Shown here in pieces: positions 34,544-43,880 of a stretch of DNA of 64,000 nucleotides. Position 1 is the first letter of the stretch. Every line of letters begins with the position of its first letter. Under the pieces are notes generated by a model. It did not search any database, was not told the origin of the DNA, and saw only the letters and a program-made list of their open reading frames with translations. The position numbers and the translations under genes are program-made. The stretch comes from Kineothrix sp. MB12-C1 (GTDB lineage: Bacteria; Bacillota; Clostridia; Lachnospirales; Lachnospiraceae), in assembly GCF_030863805.1 (NCBI RefSeq), contig NZ_CP132957.1, positions 806,001 to 870,000 of the forward strand, written 5' to 3'.

Positions 34544-35815
34544 CTATAAAAATAATTCCTTTAAATCATCTAACCTAGCGAAAATAACAGATATTATTAA
34601 AAAAAGTAACCCACAAATAAAAACTAATGCGAAGCCGGATATATAATCTAAAAATAATCCTCCCAATACCATTCCCATCGGTTGTATCGATAAAGATGCC
34701 GTTCCTAGCAGACCATTAACTCTACCCCGATATTCATCGGATGTTTCTCTTTGCATTAAAATGAATGTTGGAAGGTTTAGAAATACCAATGCACCACCAA
34801 CTGAAAAATTTATAATAATAAAATATATTAATAGGCTGGCTTTAAAAGCTGATTCAAATATTTGCAATGTCGGTATTCCTGTCAGCATCATTAAAGCAGA
34901 AATTATCATTAAAGAATATATAACATATTTATAACCATTCTTTCTTTCCGGTAACAAAGAGTATATTAAAGAAAATATCAAACTTCCGATTGCAAATGCT
35001 GATTGAATTAAACCATATTGTTCAGAACTAAGTCCTAGCTGAATATTAATTATGTGGGGTAAAGAAACTATATAACTACTAAATACAAAATTAACAAATA
35101 CAGCAAATATTAAAATCAATAAAATAACCTTTTTTGTTTTCACATAGTTAAGAGCTGATTTTATCTCTATTAGCACCTTTTCCCTTGTTCTATCAATAGC
35201 CGGAGCATCATTGAAGTTAAAATTAATAAAGATTTCCGATACAGCGGAAGCTATAAAACTGATACCTGCAATTAGCAAGAACCTTTCAATAGGGAAAAAT
35301 CCATATATAAATCCTCCCAGTACCGGCCCAACTATTGAAGCTAATGAAGTAATAGATGAACTATAGGAATTAATCTTAGTTAGTCTTTTTTCATCTACTA
35401 TATTGGGTATAGATGTTTCCATAGTAATATTAAAAAAAGTATTCAGTATAGATAAGAAGAAAACTGTAATAAGGACTAAATTGAAGGATAGACCAATTCT
35501 CATTGAAAGCGGATATACTATAATCAATAAGACTCCGCATAATACATCTGTGACTACAACCACCATTTTTCTGCTTACCCTATCAGCCAACACACCGGCA
35601 AAAGGCGATAATATGATAGCCGGAATAGTGGATACAATCATTGTTAATGCAAAACTCATCCCGGAACCTGTAGTCCTTAAGACATATAGCCCAATGGCAA
35701 AATTCATTATCCTTGCTCCAAAAAGTGACACTAGTTTACCAACCAAGAAGATTGTCATATTTATATAAACTGAATTTCTTAATTTATCTTTTTCTAAATT
35801 GATGGTATTCTCCAT
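34544..35815 (-). CDS. MFS efflux transporter (macrolide/EntS-like MFS_3 type)
   Basis: 423 residues with about 12 membrane segments. The motif-A-like loop GVLADRVSRKMVVVVTDV follows segment 2, and a central basic stretch (DRTREKVLIEIKSALNYVKTKK) separates the two halves, as in Mef-type and EntS-like exporters. It is preceded by an ArsR-type regulator ending 25 bases upstream on the same strand, a common drug-responsive pairing. The substrate is unknown. It is strikingly A+T-rich relative to the sugar and riboflavin genes, which hints at a different origin. Confidence 0.88.
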   Translation of the reverse strand: MENTINLEKDKLRNSVYINMTIFLVGKLVSLFGARIMNFAIGLYVLRTTGSGMSFALTMIVSTIPAIILSPFAGVLADRVSRKMVVVVTDVLCGVLLIIVYPLSMRIGLSFNLVLITVFFLSILNTFFNITMETSIPNIVDEKRLTKINSYSSSITSLASIVGPVLGGFIYGFFPIERFLLIAGISFIASAVSEIFINFNFNDAPAIDRTREKVLIEIKSALNYVKTKKVILLILIFAVFVNFVFSSYIVSLPHIINIQLGLSSEQYGLIQSAFAIGSLIFSLIYSLLPERKNGYKYVIYSLMIISALMMLTGIPTLQIFESAFKASLLIYFIIINFSVGGALVFLNLPTFILMQRETSDEYRGRVNGLLGTASLSIQPMGMVLGGLFLDYISGFALVFICGLLFLIISVIFARLDDLKELFL

Positions 35816-35840
35816 TAAAAGATCTCCTATGTCCTAAGGA

Positions 35841-36866
35841 TTAAAGCATTAATTCCTTTTCTAAAAAACTAATACCTTTTCTAATTTGTTCTTTATTTAT
35901 TGAGTAATAAAGTCTTCTACTTTTCCTCTGTATAGTCACTAGGGATGCACCAAATAGGAAATCCATATGATAAGAAACAGTAGCCGTGGTTATTCCGAGT
36001 TGTTCAGCAATTTCCTGTCCATAGCTTTCATTTTTTATTAGAATTTTAATAATATCAAATCGTGTTTTATCTGAAAGTACCTTATATATATTTAGATGTT
36101 TATCTATATCATTTTTATTCTTCTCTTCTTCTACATATCTTTCAAATATTAATCCAATAAATATATGAATACTTCTATCTCCAAAATTGTAGGATGATAT
36201 CAGATCAAAGATCGAATAATTTAAGTGAACTTCATCATTTTGTTTTAAATTAATAAAGCTTAGATATTCGTCAATAAAATCTATTCCCTGTTCTGATAGT
36301 TTTTCATCTATCCACTGAACAAACTCTTTGTAGACTTTCCAATATTTCTTTTTTAGCCCTTCATATAGGGGTGAATATTCTTTTATTAAATTACTGAACT
36401 TTTTTATATAATATTTCGGGTCTTTAATAAGCGAAAGTAAATACCACTTTTCATCTCCATTGAAATACATTTTCTCTATTTTTTCCAATGCAATATTTAA
36501 ATACGATTCTTCCTTATAATTTATTAATTCTTCAAACTCCAACTGTTCAAAAATTGAGATCCGTAAATAATCTTCGCTTTGCTGATCCAAATATTTGAAA
36601 TATTCATCCAAATCCTTACTTTTGAATATGCAGGTGGGATTTATAAAGATATCCTTAGTTTTCATATTCATATCTACAAAATATTTACCTTTACGAAAAA
36701 TAGGATTCTCCAATAACTTTCTTATATCTCTTTCCATCTCATCGTCTAAAGTAAGATTCCATTTTTCTTCCATCTGATTTTTAAAATAATTATAATTTGA
36801 GATGATCATAAAACTAGAAAGTATACCGTATAGATCATTAAATTCCTTATTAATAATTAAATTCAT
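35841..36866 (-). CDS. ArsR-type winged-helix regulator with long N-terminal domain
   Basis: 341 residues. About 250 N-terminal residues are helical and of unknown family. The C-terminus is an ArsR-like winged helix (LSDKTRFDIIKILIKNESYGQEIAEQLGITTATVSYHMDFL) with a basic wing (QRKSRRLYYSINKEQ). It is transcribed ahead of the MFS exporter from a consensus promoter and probably controls it. No metal-binding cysteine pair is visible, so the signal is more likely an organic compound. Strongly A+T-rich, like its partner. Confidence 0.82.
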   Translation of the reverse strand: MNLIINKEFNDLYGILSSFMIISNYNYFKNQMEEKWNLTLDDEMERDIRKLLENPIFRKGKYFVDMNMKTKDIFINPTCIFKSKDLDEYFKYLDQQSEDYLRISIFEQLEFEELINYKEESYLNIALEKIEKMYFNGDEKWYLLSLIKDPKYYIKKFSNLIKEYSPLYEGLKKKYWKVYKEFVQWIDEKLSEQGIDFIDEYLSFINLKQNDEVHLNYSIFDLISSYNFGDRSIHIFIGLIFERYVEEEKNKNDIDKHLNIYKVLSDKTRFDIIKILIKNESYGQEIAEQLGITTATVSYHMDFLFGASLVTIQRKSRRLYYSINKEQIRKGISFLEKELML

Positions 36867-36903
36867 ACTATCAACTCCTTATATTAGACACTTATCTTAT
36901 ATA

Positions 36904-36932
36904 ATCATAATATAGATATATAATATTGTCAA
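36904..36932 (-). promoter_or_regulatory. Promoter of the ArsR-MFS operon
   Basis: Minus strand TTGACA (36927-36932), 17-base spacer, TATGAT (36904-36909), about 40 bases before the regulator start. Confidence 0.75.
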
Positions 36933-36997
36933 TAATAAATCAATTATTTATCTAATCAATATTCCAAGTAAATTAGATGAATATATAATATACTTAA

Positions 36998-37040
36998 ATT
37001 AAAAAGTATAGTTATTGGAGAAATATCCAACAACTATACT
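36998..37040 (-). terminator. Terminator after the double acyltransferase gene
   Basis: Minus-strand arms AGTATAGTT (37032-37040) and AACTATACT (37005-37013) with an inner TTGGA/TCCAA stem, followed by five T residues; about 97 bases after the stop codon. Confidence 0.75.
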
Positions 37041-37136
37041 CAAATATTAGTAAATATAATTATTCTAAATTACCTTAATATCATATAGATATATGGCATT
37101 ATGATGTATAAACCTTGTCATCATCCCAGGGGAATC

Positions 37137-39287
37137 TTATGCTAATTTCATGAAATCATGCTGCTTTATTTTTTCTATAAAGACCGAAAACAACAGCGGA
37201 AGCACAAATGCAGTTATTGTAACTACCGGAGGATGAGCTTTTGTAAAGCTTGTATATACAAACCAGAGAAACCATAATACACCCATATGTAAAATATATA
37301 TATATAACGTACACCTAGAACCCAGCCACCAAACAATTCCCTTACTTCCTACGTTAGGATAATATAGACAAACAAGAACAACAAGGTATATGAGCACCTC
37401 AATACTTAAGTATGGCACTCCGGTATTTTTCCGCATGAAATACTCAGCCACAACAAACACACTAAAGGCCGCCGCCGCACTAATTAATATGCCCGGCTTA
37501 ATTTTTTCCCAGATTTTTTGTTTATATCTGCGAATCAAACACCCCATCATAAAATAAGGCAATGTTACAAGGAACACATTCCTGTATTTTATGAAATCCC
37601 CTCCTCCATAGTAAGAAAGATAAAGATAAATACTCAAAAATACCGGCGCAAAAAATAAGATATTTTTATAGAACTTAAGCTTTGTCAGTACCAGCATCAG
37701 CACAAGAGCGTAAAACAAAGAACCCAAAAACCAAAGATGATCTGCTACGGGCGACTGATTATAAAGCAATAGGTTTACAAGACTTGTGTCATCGACCTTC
37801 CTGTAAATCCCCACAGAGATGATTCCCAGCTTATTTCCGATTAAATATAAATATACATATAAAAAATTAGCGCCCACACAGAGCATGAAAATACGCTCTG
37901 CTTGTTTCTTGATTCTTTTCTTAAAAATCTCTGTTTGATCGGAAAAACAAAAATAACCGCTTATTACAATAAAAAAGGGAACTGCCATCTTCCCAAAGCA
38001 AAAGAAAACTTCCCCTGCCTTTCCTCCAAACGGAGAATGAATAAACACTACAAAGAAGGTCATTAAGAGCCTCATACAATCAATAAAATATTCTCTTTGG
38101 CTTCCTAATTTAGTTTTTTTTTGTTCTTCTATACCCTCTCCGCTTCCTCCGTCCGGTTTTTTGCCCAAAATAAGGGCAATAACCTTTTGGTCAAATGCAT
38201 GAAGCAGGACTGCCAATGAAATGGATAATACGTATACAGATATTATGTAAATAAAATCATCTTTGATTTTTATTTGATCTCTTAGGTTTATGATAAATAA
38301 GTTATGAATAATATAAAGCTCAAATGCAATTTTTCCCAAAAAAGAAAGTAAATTATTTTTAAATTGAAGTTTCATCGTAACTAAGAAAAATGTTACGACC
38401 ATAAAAATAATCATCGGAAGCTGACATGACAACGTCTGTATTTTTTCTAAATACCCCGGATGGCCGTCCCATTCTGCCCAATAACCTTTTGTTTTTAACA
38501 TATGTTGTGTTAATGCATAGAAAACACCGCTTCCTATCAGACCGATCGACAGCCATACCCAATAAATCTTTTTAATATTTACAATCAGAGCATCATAGTA
38601 TCTGGCGAATGTCATCCCAATAAAAAATAAAAAGATACAATTATACCACCACTCACCTTTCAACCATGCACCACCGCTTTTGGTCTGGAAATCGTGTCCA
38701 AGAAACAAACTTACTATCATAAGAGCAATAATAAATACTCCCATCAAAAGATAAGCGGCCTTTTCATTTTTTAAACCTTTAAAAAGAATGTAAAAGATAA
38801 TATATAAAATAAAAATTTCCACAATAAACCAAAGCTGTGTGTTTAATAAAATCCATCCCGTAAGAGCACTGATTAATTCTGTTGTTGTAAATGTTTCCCC
38901 AAACAATATGGCAGTCAAAACAAATATAGTATTTCCTGTATAAAACGGCACTAAAATCGTTGACAACCTTTTAGGGAGAAAGCCTTTTAAATAATCCTGT
39001 TTTGTTTTTAGACTTGTATACACTCCATAACCCGAGCAAAAGAAGAACACGCCCACAAAAAAGACACCTATATCGCACATGAGATTCAGTACTCCCCTAT
39101 CGATCTTGCCATTTTGGGTAATAGCTTGCGCTAAATGATGTAGTATGATGCCAGCCGCACAAAATCCCTGCAGCCCCTTCATAACAGACAGCGAAAAGGC
39201 ATCTTCAAAAAATTCCTTTTTCGTTTTCCCTCTTGCTCCAATAAGCAATAATACCAAAAGTAAGATCATAAATATTCCAAGTGACAT
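37137..39287 (-). CDS. Membrane protein with two acyltransferase-3-like domains
   Basis: 716 residues, almost entirely membrane segments. Residues ~1-375 match the neighbouring protein (KGLQGFCAAGIILHH, GVFFFCSGYGVYTSLKTKQDYLKGFLPKR, WFIVEIF). Residues ~400-716 form a second, different acyltransferase domain (YFIDCMRLLMTFFVVFIH, FFIVISGYF, DHLWFLGSLFYALVL). A charged linker (KKPDGGSGEGIEEQKK) separates them. Such enzymes transfer acyl groups to cell-surface sugars. The first domain has Gln where the family usually has Arg before the His; the second keeps Arg. It follows the single-domain paralogue by 12 bases. Confidence 0.82.
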   Translation of the reverse strand: MSLGIFMILLLVLLLIGARGKTKKEFFEDAFSLSVMKGLQGFCAAGIILHHLAQAITQNGKIDRGVLNLMCDIGVFFVGVFFFCSGYGVYTSLKTKQDYLKGFLPKRLSTILVPFYTGNTIFVLTAILFGETFTTTELISALTGWILLNTQLWFIVEIFILYIIFYILFKGLKNEKAAYLLMGVFIIALMIVSLFLGHDFQTKSGGAWLKGEWWYNCIFLFFIGMTFARYYDALIVNIKKIYWVWLSIGLIGSGVFYALTQHMLKTKGYWAEWDGHPGYLEKIQTLSCQLPMIIFMVVTFFLVTMKLQFKNNLLSFLGKIAFELYIIHNLFIINLRDQIKIKDDFIYIISVYVLSISLAVLLHAFDQKVIALILGKKPDGGSGEGIEEQKKTKLGSQREYFIDCMRLLMTFFVVFIHSPFGGKAGEVFFCFGKMAVPFFIVISGYFCFSDQTEIFKKRIKKQAERIFMLCVGANFLYVYLYLIGNKLGIISVGIYRKVDDTSLVNLLLYNQSPVADHLWFLGSLFYALVLMLVLTKLKFYKNILFFAPVFLSIYLYLSYYGGGDFIKYRNVFLVTLPYFMMGCLIRRYKQKIWEKIKPGILISAAAAFSVFVVAEYFMRKNTGVPYLSIEVLIYLVVLVCLYYPNVGSKGIVWWLGSRCTLYIYILHMGVLWFLWFVYTSFTKAHPPVVTITAFVLPLLFSVFIEKIKQHDFMKLA

Positions 39288-39299
39288 CCCTATCCCCTC

Positions 39300-40550
39300 C
39301 TATTTATTATAATATTTTCTACCCCAATAATCCTTTTTGTCCAATACCCATAATTTTATTTTATAGATAGCCATGGCGGCTAATATTGTTGTAACAAACA
39401 CCGCTATAATATATAAGGCTTCATTTACAACGGCAAGTTTCAAAAGAACTATGATGAATACATTGTTAATTAGTATGACTTCAAGCGAAAGCCTGCCTAA
39501 AAAATCCAATACTTTGTTATAGAACGTAATTTTCATCATAAGCAATAAAATTACCGCAACAGAACACACGACCATGGGGAGCTGAAAAGCCAATGTTTCA
39601 ATTTTTTCCGCATATCCTTTATAAAACATATTTTCAATCCAATAGCCTTTTTCTTCAAGCAATCTTTTTGACATAAATCCAAAAAACGAACTGAGAACAA
39701 GAAGCATACTCAAGCATAAATAATACCTTTTTTTAATCCATGGCAGCAATTTTTCTTTAAAACGAGCAGCTAGCAAGCCCATAAAAAATACGAATGTCGT
39801 ATTATACCACCATTCTCCCCTGAACCAGTTGGCGATTTCATCGGTCGTCAAATCATGTCCCAGCAACAAGCTGCCGGCCATCATGGCCACGATGCAAACT
39901 CCCATAATCGTATAAGCCATTTTTTCCCGCTTGATAAAACGAAAGATAAAATAAAACAGAAAATACAAAAACATAATTTCCACGGCAAACCACATTTGAG
40001 AATTTAAAAGCTTCACTCCGATAAAGGCGTACAGCAAATCACTCATTGCATATTTTCTTCCCATCAGAAGCATCGTCACCATATAGGCGTAATTACAAAT
40101 AAAAAAAGGAACCAATACGGTGAATACTCGCTTTTTTATAAAGCCTTTTAAATAATCTTCCTTTTGATATAAGCTTGTAATAAGACCATAACCTGACGCA
40201 AAGAAAAAAAATCCTACAATAATAACCCCTGAATTTTCAAATATGCTCAACACACCTTTATAACCTAGTTTAGACGATAATACGATATACATATGGTGCA
40301 GGATAACACAAACTGCTAAAAATCCCTGAAATGCCTTGCTTTTTTTCAAACAAAACATCTCTTTCGTATAATCTCCTGCCGGAGCTTTTTTTGCTCCATA
40401 AAACAACAGCAGCATAAGCAATGCGAGAAGCACCCAGCCTACTATTTCATTTTCCGATATTTTCTGCACTTCAATAAAGCCAGATACCCTTAAGAAAATG
40501 CACCACACTATAAACATAAAAAACGCAGTAATCACTTCTGTCTTTTTCAT
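39300..40550 (-). CDS. Membrane acyltransferase-3-like protein
   Basis: About 416 residues with some ten membrane segments. Motifs are KAFQGFLAVCVILHHMY, FFFFASGYGLITSLYQKEDYLKGFIKKRV, WFAVEIMFLY and GEWWYNTTFVFFMG. It is paralogous to the N-terminal half of the next protein. ATG at 40550 is preferred over 40586, which lies inside the preceding regulator gene; an AAAGGGAG box lies 10 bases upstream. It probably acylates an envelope glycan. It is co-transcribed with an Xre/TM regulator and the double-domain enzyme. Confidence 0.85.
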   Translation of the reverse strand: MKKTEVITAFFMFIVWCIFLRVSGFIEVQKISENEIVGWVLLALLMLLLFYGAKKAPAGDYTKEMFCLKKSKAFQGFLAVCVILHHMYIVLSSKLGYKGVLSIFENSGVIIVGFFFFASGYGLITSLYQKEDYLKGFIKKRVFTVLVPFFICNYAYMVTMLLMGRKYAMSDLLYAFIGVKLLNSQMWFAVEIMFLYFLFYFIFRFIKREKMAYTIMGVCIVAMMAGSLLLGHDLTTDEIANWFRGEWWYNTTFVFFMGLLAARFKEKLLPWIKKRYYLCLSMLLVLSSFFGFMSKRLLEEKGYWIENMFYKGYAEKIETLAFQLPMVVCSVAVILLLMMKITFYNKVLDFLGRLSLEVILINNVFIIVLLKLAVVNEALYIIAVFVTTILAAMAIYKIKLWVLDKKDYWGRKYYNK

Positions 40551-40557
40551 ACTCCAT

Positions 40558-41034
40558 TCACTCCCTTTCTTCGAATTCCGGCTCATTTATGTAAAAGTAA
40601 TCTTGTTGCTCATCGAACTTCCGGTTATCCTGTACCGTTTCCGGTACCGTTGTAAAGGAAATAATATTTAGTATAATAGAGATAAGAAGCATAAGGCATA
40701 CAATACAAAAAATCATAATATACTTGCTTTTTGTATGCTTTCTGGATATTTCCGCATCTGAAATTGCAATGGAATCATGAATGAGCTGCCTGGCATCTTC
40801 CGTCGATATACAACGATCTTCCTCAATACATTCTCCCTTTAACAATTCCATTACCGTTATATCCAAAGCATCGGCTAACGGCTCTAAAATTGAAATATCA
40901 GGAAAGCTAAGTCCTCTTTCCCATTTTGAAACTGCCTTATCGGTCACATACAATATCTCTGCCAGTTCTTTCTGGGTCATATTTTTTTCTTTTCTTCGGT
41001 TGGTGACAAATTTCCCAAATTTGTCTTTATCCAT
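40558..41034 (-). CDS. Xre-family regulator with C-terminal membrane anchor
   Basis: 158 residues. An Xre/Cro helix-turn-helix (MTQKELAEILYVTDKAVSKWERG, about residues 19-41) is followed by a charged linker, one membrane segment (MIFCIVCLMLLISIILNII, about 108-128) and a short exposed tail. A membrane-tethered regulator heading an acyltransferase operon suggests envelope-state sensing. It ends 7 bases before the next start codon. An AAAGGAG box precedes the ATG. Confidence 0.88.
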   Translation of the reverse strand: MDKDKFGKFVTNRRKEKNMTQKELAEILYVTDKAVSKWERGLSFPDISILEPLADALDITVMELLKGECIEEDRCISTEDARQLIHDSIAISDAEISRKHTKSKYIMIFCIVCLMLLISIILNIISFTTVPETVQDNRKFDEQQDYFYINEPEFEERE

Positions 41035-41162
41035 GGATTTCTCCTTTCTATCTATGTTTATTCTATCTAACCCTACTTAAAAAGCTATCGACCATCAGTA
41101 GAATTAGAATTTTTACGGTAATTTTTATTTCTGCAAGCTACGTGCCTCCTATTACATGAAAA

Positions 41163-41205
41163 ACAGCTCACATATTTTGATTGTTCATCAAATCATGTGA
41201 GCTGT
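41163..41205 (-). terminator. Terminator of the small 41224-41397 gene
   Basis: Minus-strand arms ACAGCTCACAT (41195-41205) and ATGTGAGCTGT (41163-41173), an inner TTTGAT/ATCAAA stem, then TTTTT. 18 bases after the stop codon. Confidence 0.8.
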
Positions 41206-41223
41206 CAATAATTCCTTTATTTT

Positions 41224-41397
41224 TTATTTGTCTTGCTTATTATCCTGCATATTATTTGCCTTATTATGCCCTGCTTTTGCCTTGCCCTGAATCTCCGGAA
41301 CAGGTCCCGCTTCATTCTTTTTTATTTTCATCTTTTTGTTACTTTCTGTTCCATGCGGCTCCTTTGGATCCGGTCTTTTCATACCTGCTTTAGCCAT
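41224..41397 (-). CDS. Small basic hydrophilic protein (unknown function)
   Basis: 57 residues, starting MAKAGMKRPDPKEPHGTESN and rich in Lys, Asn and Pro, with PVPEIQGKAKAGHNKAN near the end and no hydrophobic segment. Similar tiny proteins are familiar from Clostridia, but no function is known to me. The ATG at 41397 has AAGGATGG 7 bases upstream, better than the upstream ATG at 41421. It has its own terminator, which supports a real gene. Confidence 0.72.
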   Translation of the reverse strand: MAKAGMKRPDPKEPHGTESNKKMKIKKNEAGPVPEIQGKAKAGHNKANNMQDNKQDK

Positions 41398-41690
41398 AAA
41401 TTCACCATCCTTACCTAACAACTTTTACTCAATTATCATCTGCAGAAAATATAAATTTACTCATTATTTAGCCGAATAATATAAACAAAATGATTACATG
41501 CATCTAACACCATTATTTATTCTCATAAATTCTGATCCTCATACTTAAGTTCGCTCTTAAAATAACTGGCATATATCCTGATAGATGTATTTCACCCTGA
41601 AAACCTTGGCGTGGCAGTGAAAAAAATATGCAGCTGATAGACATAGTAGCATGAATACCACAATAAATTGGGATTTGTCACATCCACAAC

Positions 41691-42320
41691 CTACCAAACA
41701 TTCTTGTGTATTCTTTCAGTTATAAAGTATTCTTTTTGCTCCACATATGAAGCATTTGCACTTGCTTTTCCCACAGCTATAAAGCACGGCATAAGGTAGT
41801 CCTCTGGGAAATTTAAAACTTTTCTTGCCCAATCTCCCTCATCTCCTAAAGGAATACGCAAAACAGATGCATATCCCTCAGCAGTTATTGCTAGAAACAT
41901 ATTCTCAATACAACACCAAATGGACGCATAGCCATTCAAGTGAGAAAGATTTTCTGGATGCAATATATTCGTCTTTTGTTTAAACAATGGAACAATCACA
42001 CAAGCTGCCTCTGCTAACATTTGATACTGTTTTGGAATTGCATCTTTGTAGGCATTTTGCTGACAATTATCATTTAAGTTCCAGTCTCGTAATATGGCAT
42101 TAATATCATCATCAGATATTTGCTCTGGTATTTTATTGATTAATTTAGCAACAGTATACTTATCCTTAATAACAATGAAATGCCAATCTCTCATGTGGTC
42201 ATTTGTAGGTGCTTTCATTCCTGCTGAAATAATTCTTTCAATAACCGCATCATCTATAGGCTCGTTTTCAAAATCTCTAATTGTTCGTCTTGAATTAACT
42301 ACATCATAAAAATCCCTCAT
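41691..42320 (-). CDS. Nitroreductase-family flavoprotein
   Basis: 209 residues with the nitroreductase pattern: RRTIRDFENEPIDD (FMN phosphate region, residues 11-24), AGMKAPTNDHMRDWHFIVI, SIWCCIENMFLAITAEGYAS and a final region with RIPLGDEGD. These FMN enzymes reduce nitro compounds or quinones with NAD(P)H. It is monocistronic. The downstream gap shows nothing distinctive. The cellular substrate is unknown. Confidence 0.87.
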   Translation of the reverse strand: MRDFYDVVNSRRTIRDFENEPIDDAVIERIISAGMKAPTNDHMRDWHFIVIKDKYTVAKLINKIPEQISDDDINAILRDWNLNDNCQQNAYKDAIPKQYQMLAEAACVIVPLFKQKTNILHPENLSHLNGYASIWCCIENMFLAITAEGYASVLRIPLGDEGDWARKVLNFPEDYLMPCFIAVGKASANASYVEQKEYFITERIHKNVW

Positions 42321-42544
42321 AATGCTACCTCATTATATTCTTATTAATCTGAGTAATATAAATCCATCATGTATTTTTAGTAAGTCAAATAGGCTAAAAA
42401 GTATCCCAAGGATTTAAGCCTCTGGTTCAGCTCTGATAATGTCAACATCAACACCTGTTACATACTGATTAGATGGCTGCTATCATGTAGAAATCACGGA
42501 TCTTTGACTAACTTTGCCCCGGAGTATTTCTACAGTGTATATAA

Positions 42545-43468
42545 TTAGTCATACAAGTGTTTTTCAATAAATGCCAAGCTCTTTTCTTGAAGGGTTTTTA
42601 AGCCTTGCTCTTCGATAGGAAAATGTCCTGCATCTTTAAGCATGTGTATTTCTTTCTCACATTCAATTTTATCGTAAAACAGGCGGCTTAAGGATACAGA
42701 AGTCCATAAATCATTCTCTGGATGAAGAAGGCAAAAAGGGATATTAAAATCTCTCGGCTCTATTATCACATTAGGATGAAGCATGGTATATAAAAAGTCC
42801 AGAGAAATTTTTGCACCGGATGATTTCTTATCACTCATAAGTAGCTTTGCTAACTCTTTATTGTTTACTATCGCTTTCATGTTTGCAACCCATTTTATAG
42901 GGATGCGAATATTAGAAAACCACTTTTTGATACTTGCTGCAATAGGAAGTCCGAAACGTACAAGATACGGATTTGACGCAGTTTTTTCTCTTACAGTTTC
43001 CAATCTTTGATCCAAAATACATGTTGCTAACACACCCCGTATTGAGGGCGCTTGACAGGCGACCTGATAAGCTAACATTCCGCCTGCACTAAGGCCAAAT
43101 AGAAACATAGGGAGCTTTTCTTTAGCATAATACTCTGTTATTTCAAGTCCATCCTTCACCCACATATCATAGTTAACTGTGCCTGTGTATTCACTATACC
43201 CATATAAAGGCATATCTGGGCAAATCACTTTATATCCACTTTTAAAAAGTGGAACAGCCAAAAAGGAAAGTAGCCGCCCATTTCCCCCAACTCCATGAAA
43301 AAGAATGATGATACCTTTAGGGTTCAGTAAGGAATAAATATCTAAATGTATCCGATTTCCATCTTTTAAATGCAAGAATATTTCTTCTGGTTCTGTATCT
43401 GAACATAGTCTATTGTCTAACGGAAGATAATCCTGTACTTTCCGCCATACATCGTCTTTTTTATACAT
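42545..43468 (-). CDS. Alpha/beta-hydrolase (serine aminopeptidase/lysophospholipase-like)
   Basis: 307 residues with the alpha/beta hydrolase fold: oxyanion loop IILFHGVGGNGR, nucleophile elbow FGLSAGGMLAY (about residue 125), acid region LHPENDLW and catalytic His in KDAGHFPIEEQG (about 285). No signal peptide. It resembles lysophospholipase/monoacylglycerol lipase-type enzymes; the substrate is unknown. The 43469-43692 stretch before it holds only short broken frames. Confidence 0.83.
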   Translation of the reverse strand: MYKKDDVWRKVQDYLPLDNRLCSDTEPEEIFLHLKDGNRIHLDIYSLLNPKGIIILFHGVGGNGRLLSFLAVPLFKSGYKVICPDMPLYGYSEYTGTVNYDMWVKDGLEITEYYAKEKLPMFLFGLSAGGMLAYQVACQAPSIRGVLATCILDQRLETVREKTASNPYLVRFGLPIAASIKKWFSNIRIPIKWVANMKAIVNNKELAKLLMSDKKSSGAKISLDFLYTMLHPNVIIEPRDFNIPFCLLHPENDLWTSVSLSRLFYDKIECEKEIHMLKDAGHFPIEEQGLKTLQEKSLAFIEKHLYD

Positions 43469-43692
43469 TTATTTGTCCTCCATGTTTAATGCGGATGGGT
43501 AAAATCAAGAATCTCAATAAAGGGCCTTCTATTCTCATATACCCATTTTTATATAAAAACGGGGTTCACAGCAAATACTCTTTCATTACTGATGTGTGAG
43601 TAAGCGTCATAAGATTCTTTAAAACATTCACCGTATTCATTAATCACCTCCCTGTCTAAATTTCATCGGGCAAACCGTTCTATACCGGATAT

Positions 43693-43820
43693 TCAGCACA
43701 CATCTGCTTTTTCGTCCTCAAAGCAGCAGAATTTTTTCCATACAAGCAGTACCGCATTATCCTTTTCAACATATTTCACATTGCAGTATTCTGAATTAAA
43801 TTCGTTCTCATTTTGGCCAT
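43693..43820 (-). pseudogene. Frameshifted remnant of a small gene
   Basis: A strong GGAGGT box precedes ATGGCC at 43820. The expected protein (MAK-NENEFNSEYCNVKYVEKDN, then AVLLVWKKFCCFEDEKADVC) only reads through if one A is added to the AAAA run after codon 3. As it stands the ATG frame stops after 14 codons. The coding-like frame also ends soon after EDEKADV, where I would expect a longer protein. It looks like a decayed gene; the parent family is recalled only vaguely. Confidence 0.5.
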
Positions 43821-43880
43821 ATGACTACCTCCATTTCTGTATTCTCTTTGTCATAATACAGCTAATTCATATGAACCAAT

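Noticed and set aside
42486-42534. Inverted repeat TGTAGAAAT/ATTTCTACA between the nitroreductase and hydrolase genes
   Set aside because: The arms are only 9 bp apart by about 30 bases, with no T-run. Too weak to call a terminator or operator.
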